A stretch of DNA of 15,238 nt from an uncultured Planctomycetaceae bacterium (GTDB lineage: Bacteria; Planctomycetota; Planctomycetia; Pirellulales; UBA1268). Numbering within the stretch: the first letter of the stretch is position 1; each line of letters starts with the position of its first letter. The notes below the pieces were generated by a model. The model saw only the letters and a program-made list of their open reading frames with translations, ran no database searches and had not been told where the DNA came from. The stretch spans positions 1 to 15,238 of the forward strand of contig CALAZQ010000612.1 of the NCBI GenBank assembly GCA_937926325.1. The letters run 5' to 3'. Of this stretch, positions 13,261-15,238 are shown piece after piece. The position numbers and the translations under genes are program-made.

Positions 13261-14022
13261 TCAGACTGCCCGGATGAGATCGCCGAGTCCGTCCGCGAGC
13301 ACCTGGGAATGCGCCAGACTCTGTTCCCAGAGTTTCCAGAAATCGATCACCGCCCGGGGCCGGCGGCCAATAGCGCCGATCGCGGCACCGAGCCGGTGCA
13401 TGGTCGACTGTGGGCGGCCGAGCCTTTTCACCTCTCGCGGCAGAGCTTCATTGGCTGCATCGGAGATCACGCGGCAGACCACCGCACCAAGTCCGGCGGA
13501 GGCTGCGACCTCGGCGACGGCGTAGGATTCCATATCGACGAGCCCGGCTCCGGTGGCCTGGTGCAGTGCTTGTTTGGAGGCCACGTCAGCGACGACCTCG
13601 GTGACCGTTATCAGGGTTGTCTGGCAGGGAGGATATTCAGCCACGAGGGCCTCGGCCAACTCGCGGTCGATAGTCAGTGGTGGCCGCTGCCGCCCGCTGC
13701 CATCGAGCAGCCGAGTGGGCAGCACCAACTTCCCCCGCGTCAGCCGAGAATCGAGCCCACCGGCAAAGCCGGCCGACACCAGCCGCCGGGGGCGATGGCC
13801 GTCAATGATGAGCTGGGCGGCCCGGGCCGCCGCGGCCTCGCCAACGCCACTGACAGCCCAGGCCACCGACCTGTCCCCGCAGGTGCCCTGCCAGATTCTG
13901 AGACTCGGCCCCTGATAGCTGACCGCCCCGGTAACCGACCGCTCGAAGCTGTGGGCCTCGATGGGGAGGGCGAAGATGATGCCAAGACAACAGGAGGGAG
14001 CGGGCGAGCGAAGGTGCGGCAT
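13261..14022 (-). CDS. Nucleosidase/phosphorylase-superfamily protein (PNP_UDP_1; HpnG- or MTAN-like)
   Basis: This 253-residue cytosolic protein belongs to the purine/uridine phosphorylase and MTA/SAH nucleosidase superfamily, which cleaves the glycosidic bond of nucleosides. Visible signatures are the N-terminal FALPIEA (17-23), SGVGEAAA (58-65), the glycine-rich SAGFAGGL (83-90), the substrate-ribose motif VDMES (162-166, E165), and ISDAA (186-190). D188 lies where these enzymes hold their catalytic acid. The short length and FALPIEA start are reminiscent of the hopanoid-associated phosphorylase HpnG. An MTA/SAH nucleosidase or futalosine hydrolase is also possible, and the squalene operon in the same window is only weak support for HpnG. 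The gene converges on the membrane block with a 69-base gap and has no clear ribosome-binding site. Confidence 0.82.
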   Translation of the reverse strand: MPHLRSPAPSCCLGIIFALPIEAHSFERSVTGAVSYQGPSLRIWQGTCGDRSVAWAVSGVGEAAAARAAQLIIDGHRPRRLVSAGFAGGLDSRLTRGKLVLPTRLLDGSGRQRPPLTIDRELAEALVAEYPPCQTTLITVTEVVADVASKQALHQATGAGLVDMESYAVAEVAASAGLGAVVCRVISDAANEALPREVKRLGRPQSTMHRLGAAIGAIGRRPRAVIDFWKLWEQSLAHSQVLADGLGDLIRAV

Positions 14023-14085
14023 AGTGCAGAACGGTGAGCCTGCGAGTTGGAAGGACCGGTGACCGTTCAGGCCCCTGCCGGAAGA

Positions 14086-14550
14086 CTACCGTCGTTCCGT
14101 GGTTGGCTGGCGGAGATTCTTTCGCGCAGCCTCGATTGATCCTGCCACTTGTGTCGCCAATTTCCGAGAACCCTCGGGGGTGTAGTGCACGTCTGCTGGC
14201 TTGCCGATTTCTGCCAGCCGCGGCATGGCAAAGGTGTAGAGATCGTCGATCGCCACGCCCTCCTCCCGCATCACCTCACGTGCTACCGCGTTGTAGCGGA
14301 CTTCGTCGCCGGGAATCCGGTGGACGTTGCCCTCGCCCGCCAGCAGTTCACGGGTGGCGAGTGTGTAACCAATGGAGATCGAGTCGCCAATCAGCAGGAC
14401 GCGGGGAAGTCCGGCGACATCGGTGACTGGGGCCATTGCCGGGTTCGGCCGACGCTGCGGTGGCTGCTGAGCAAGTTCGGCGGCTGACACGAAGCCCCCC
14501 CAGAGCCAAGGAAGAAGGAGCACGAGGAGACGACGGGTTGTACGGGTCAT
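14086..14550 (-). pseudogene. Secreted SGNH/GDSL hydrolase with the central region deleted
   Basis: The product has 154 residues. A Sec signal peptide spans about 1-24 (basic start, LLVLLLPWLWGGF, likely cleavage after VSA). GDSISIGY (55-62) is block I with nucleophile S57. The end carries block V as DVHYTPEG, with D120 and H122. Secreted SGNH hydrolases with these same ends are, from memory, usually some 100 residues longer. Their middle portion holds the block II glycine and block III asparagine of the oxyanion hole. Here NVHRI (75-79) runs directly into PGDEVRYNAV (80-89), and those blocks have no counterpart. The frame is intact, so this looks like an in-frame internal deletion that leaves nucleophile and Asp-His but no normal oxyanion hole. 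It could be a pseudogene or a reduced protein with another role. It is an intact ORF if annotated as a CDS. Confidence 0.7.
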
Positions 14551-14758
14551 CGGCGGTGATCAGATTTGGTGGTCGATAGAGGGGGGCGGAACGAACGCCT
14601 CACCCCGGACGAGTGTTCGGGAGCCGCTCGCCCGACCCTCAGTATACCGAGCCATTCACCCGGGCCTTGAATCGGGGCCATGGATGGCAATGGTGTCGGC
14701 ACTAGATGTGCCGTCTCAGATGACAGGTATTTTTGAATCTGGTTTTGAGAGGTGACCG
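14551..14758. other. Intergenic leader with a repeat fragment
   Basis: No gene is visible. GAATCGGGGCCATGGATGGC at 14669-14688 is repeated exactly at 15176-15195. The rest, including an AT-rich segment around 14724-14750, is unassigned. Confidence 0.5.
14641..14646 (-). promoter_or_regulatory. Candidate -10 box for the SGNH hydrolase gene
   Basis: TATACT on the minus strand lies about 90 bases upstream of the ATG at 14550 and is AT-rich in a GC-rich stretch. No good -35 box lies at the expected distance, so support is weak. Confidence 0.25.
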
Positions 14759-14912
14759 CCGACGTCCAGCGTGGGTCGGGGATGCCCGTGCCCTGTCGCC
14801 GGACACTCGCTGCGGCCCTCCAGGCCTTCGCTCGTTCGAAGCTGCCTGCGCTCCGCCATCCATGGCTCCACTGGCCAGCTACGCCGGCTCTCAGGGCACG
14901 GGCACCCCTCCC
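14759..14912 (-). repeat. Dispersed repeat element able to fold into a long hairpin
   Basis: The outer part, 14759-14812, is the inverted partner of 1-53. Within the element TGCCCGTGCCCTG (14783-14795) is perfectly complementary to CAGGGCACGGGCA (14892-14904). Adding the adjoining GGGG and CCCC gives a stem of about 17 pairs with one bulge, closing a loop of about 96 bases. The loop contains GCCATCCATGGC (14855-14866), the reverse complement of the GCCATGGATGGC core found at 14677, 15083 and 15184. No open frame of interest crosses it. It could be a structured RNA or a REP-like or miniature element, and the sequence does not decide between them. Confidence 0.6.
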
Positions 14913-15082
14913 GGAATATCACGTGGGGATTTGATCCAGGACGGGGAGGCTCGGGGGTCGGCGAACGCTCGAGGAGTGTTGGGCGTATCCTCGCCCCACG
15001 ACGAGACTTTCGCCGCCCCCGAGCCGGTGATACACGCAGGACGCATGCGATCTAACCCGCATAACTCGTGCCGGACAGGATC
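14913..15082. other. Non-coding spacer between repeat elements
   Basis: No gene is recognised. The stretch contains a short hairpin-like AACGCTC-GAG-GAGTGTT. Its end (15067-15087) resembles 107-127 in the left flank. Confidence 0.4.
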
Positions 15083-15137
15083 GCCATGGATGGCCCGATT
15101 CGGGTGAAACGCCGGCCGGATGCCGGCGCTGGCGGCG
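15083..15137 (+). repeat. 55-bp direct repeat, copy 1
   Basis: This copy is identical base for base to 15184-15238, with a period of 101 bases. It starts with the GCCATGGATGGC core and contains CGCCGGC-CGGAT-GCCGGCG (15110-15128), a perfect 7-base stem with a 5-base loop. Confidence 0.85.
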
Positions 15138-15162
15138 TGATGAAACCTCTGGCTTTCATCAC
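15137..15162. repeat. Perfect 9-bp hairpin between the direct repeats
   Basis: GTGATGAAA (15137-15145) and TTTCATCAC (15154-15162) are exact reverse complements around an 8-base loop. No T-run follows, so a rho-independent terminator is not indicated. Confidence 0.7.
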
Positions 15163-15175
15163 GACCGCCCCAAGC

Positions 15176-15202
15176 GAATCGGGGCCATGGATGGCCCGAT
15201 TC
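15176..15202. repeat. Nested hairpin around GCCATGGATGGC
   Basis: GAATCGGGGCCAT pairs with ATGGCCCGATTC across a GG turn, with one bulged G. The stem has 12 pairs and overlaps the start of direct-repeat copy 2. Confidence 0.65.
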
Positions 15203-15238
15203 GGGTGAAACGCCGGCCGGATGCCGGCGCTGGCGGCG
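15184..15238 (+). repeat. 55-bp direct repeat, copy 2, reaching the window edge
   Basis: This is an exact second copy of 15083-15137. It ends exactly at the last base of the window, so the unit may be longer and the series may continue beyond it. Confidence 0.85.

Noticed and set aside
15083..15238. CRISPR array at the right edge
   Set aside because: Only two units are seen. The repeat is 55 bp, full of internal dyads and shared with other intergenic sites, the gap between copies is itself a hairpin, and no cas gene is present.

Overview
This is a GC-rich bacterial window, most probably from a planctomycete. That assignment is an inference. It rests on the hpnCDE squalene cassette beside ispH, the scarcity of strong Shine-Dalgarno sites, a planctomycete-looking secreted SGNH hydrolase, and intergenic regions filled with dispersed GC-rich repeats. 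I see no rRNA, tRNA, transposase, integrase or CRISPR array.

Left flank (1-414): no convincing gene. The first 53 bases are an inverted copy of a repeat found again at 14759-14812. Isoprenoid block (415-4781): ispH lies on the minus strand, divergent from a tightly packed plus-strand operon hpnC-hpnD-hpnE. IspH supplies the C5 isoprenoid precursors. HpnD, HpnC and HpnE turn farnesyl diphosphate into squalene.

Membrane block (4996-13191): seven plus-strand genes, several overlapping by a few bases. In order they are a small one-helix protein (A), a 97-residue one-helix protein reminiscent of P-ATPase accessory proteins, a P-type ATPase with intact catalytic motifs but no CPx ion-site motif, a second full-length P-type ATPase homologue that has lost every catalytic motif, a small PGPGW-like membrane protein, an EcsC-domain protein, and a second small protein (C) paralogous to A. 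The C-terminus of the EcsC protein carries the same hydrophobic module as A and C. I read this as a multi-subunit membrane assembly built on one active and one dead P-type ATPase. Its substrate cannot be told from the sequence, and it is the strongest candidate here for an undescribed system.

Right part (13192-15238): two minus-strand genes follow, a nucleosidase/phosphorylase-superfamily protein (HpnG-like) and a secreted SGNH hydrolase that appears to have lost its central portion. After them come about 690 bases of repeats and hairpins, ending in a 55-bp direct repeat (period 101 bp) that is cut by the window edge.
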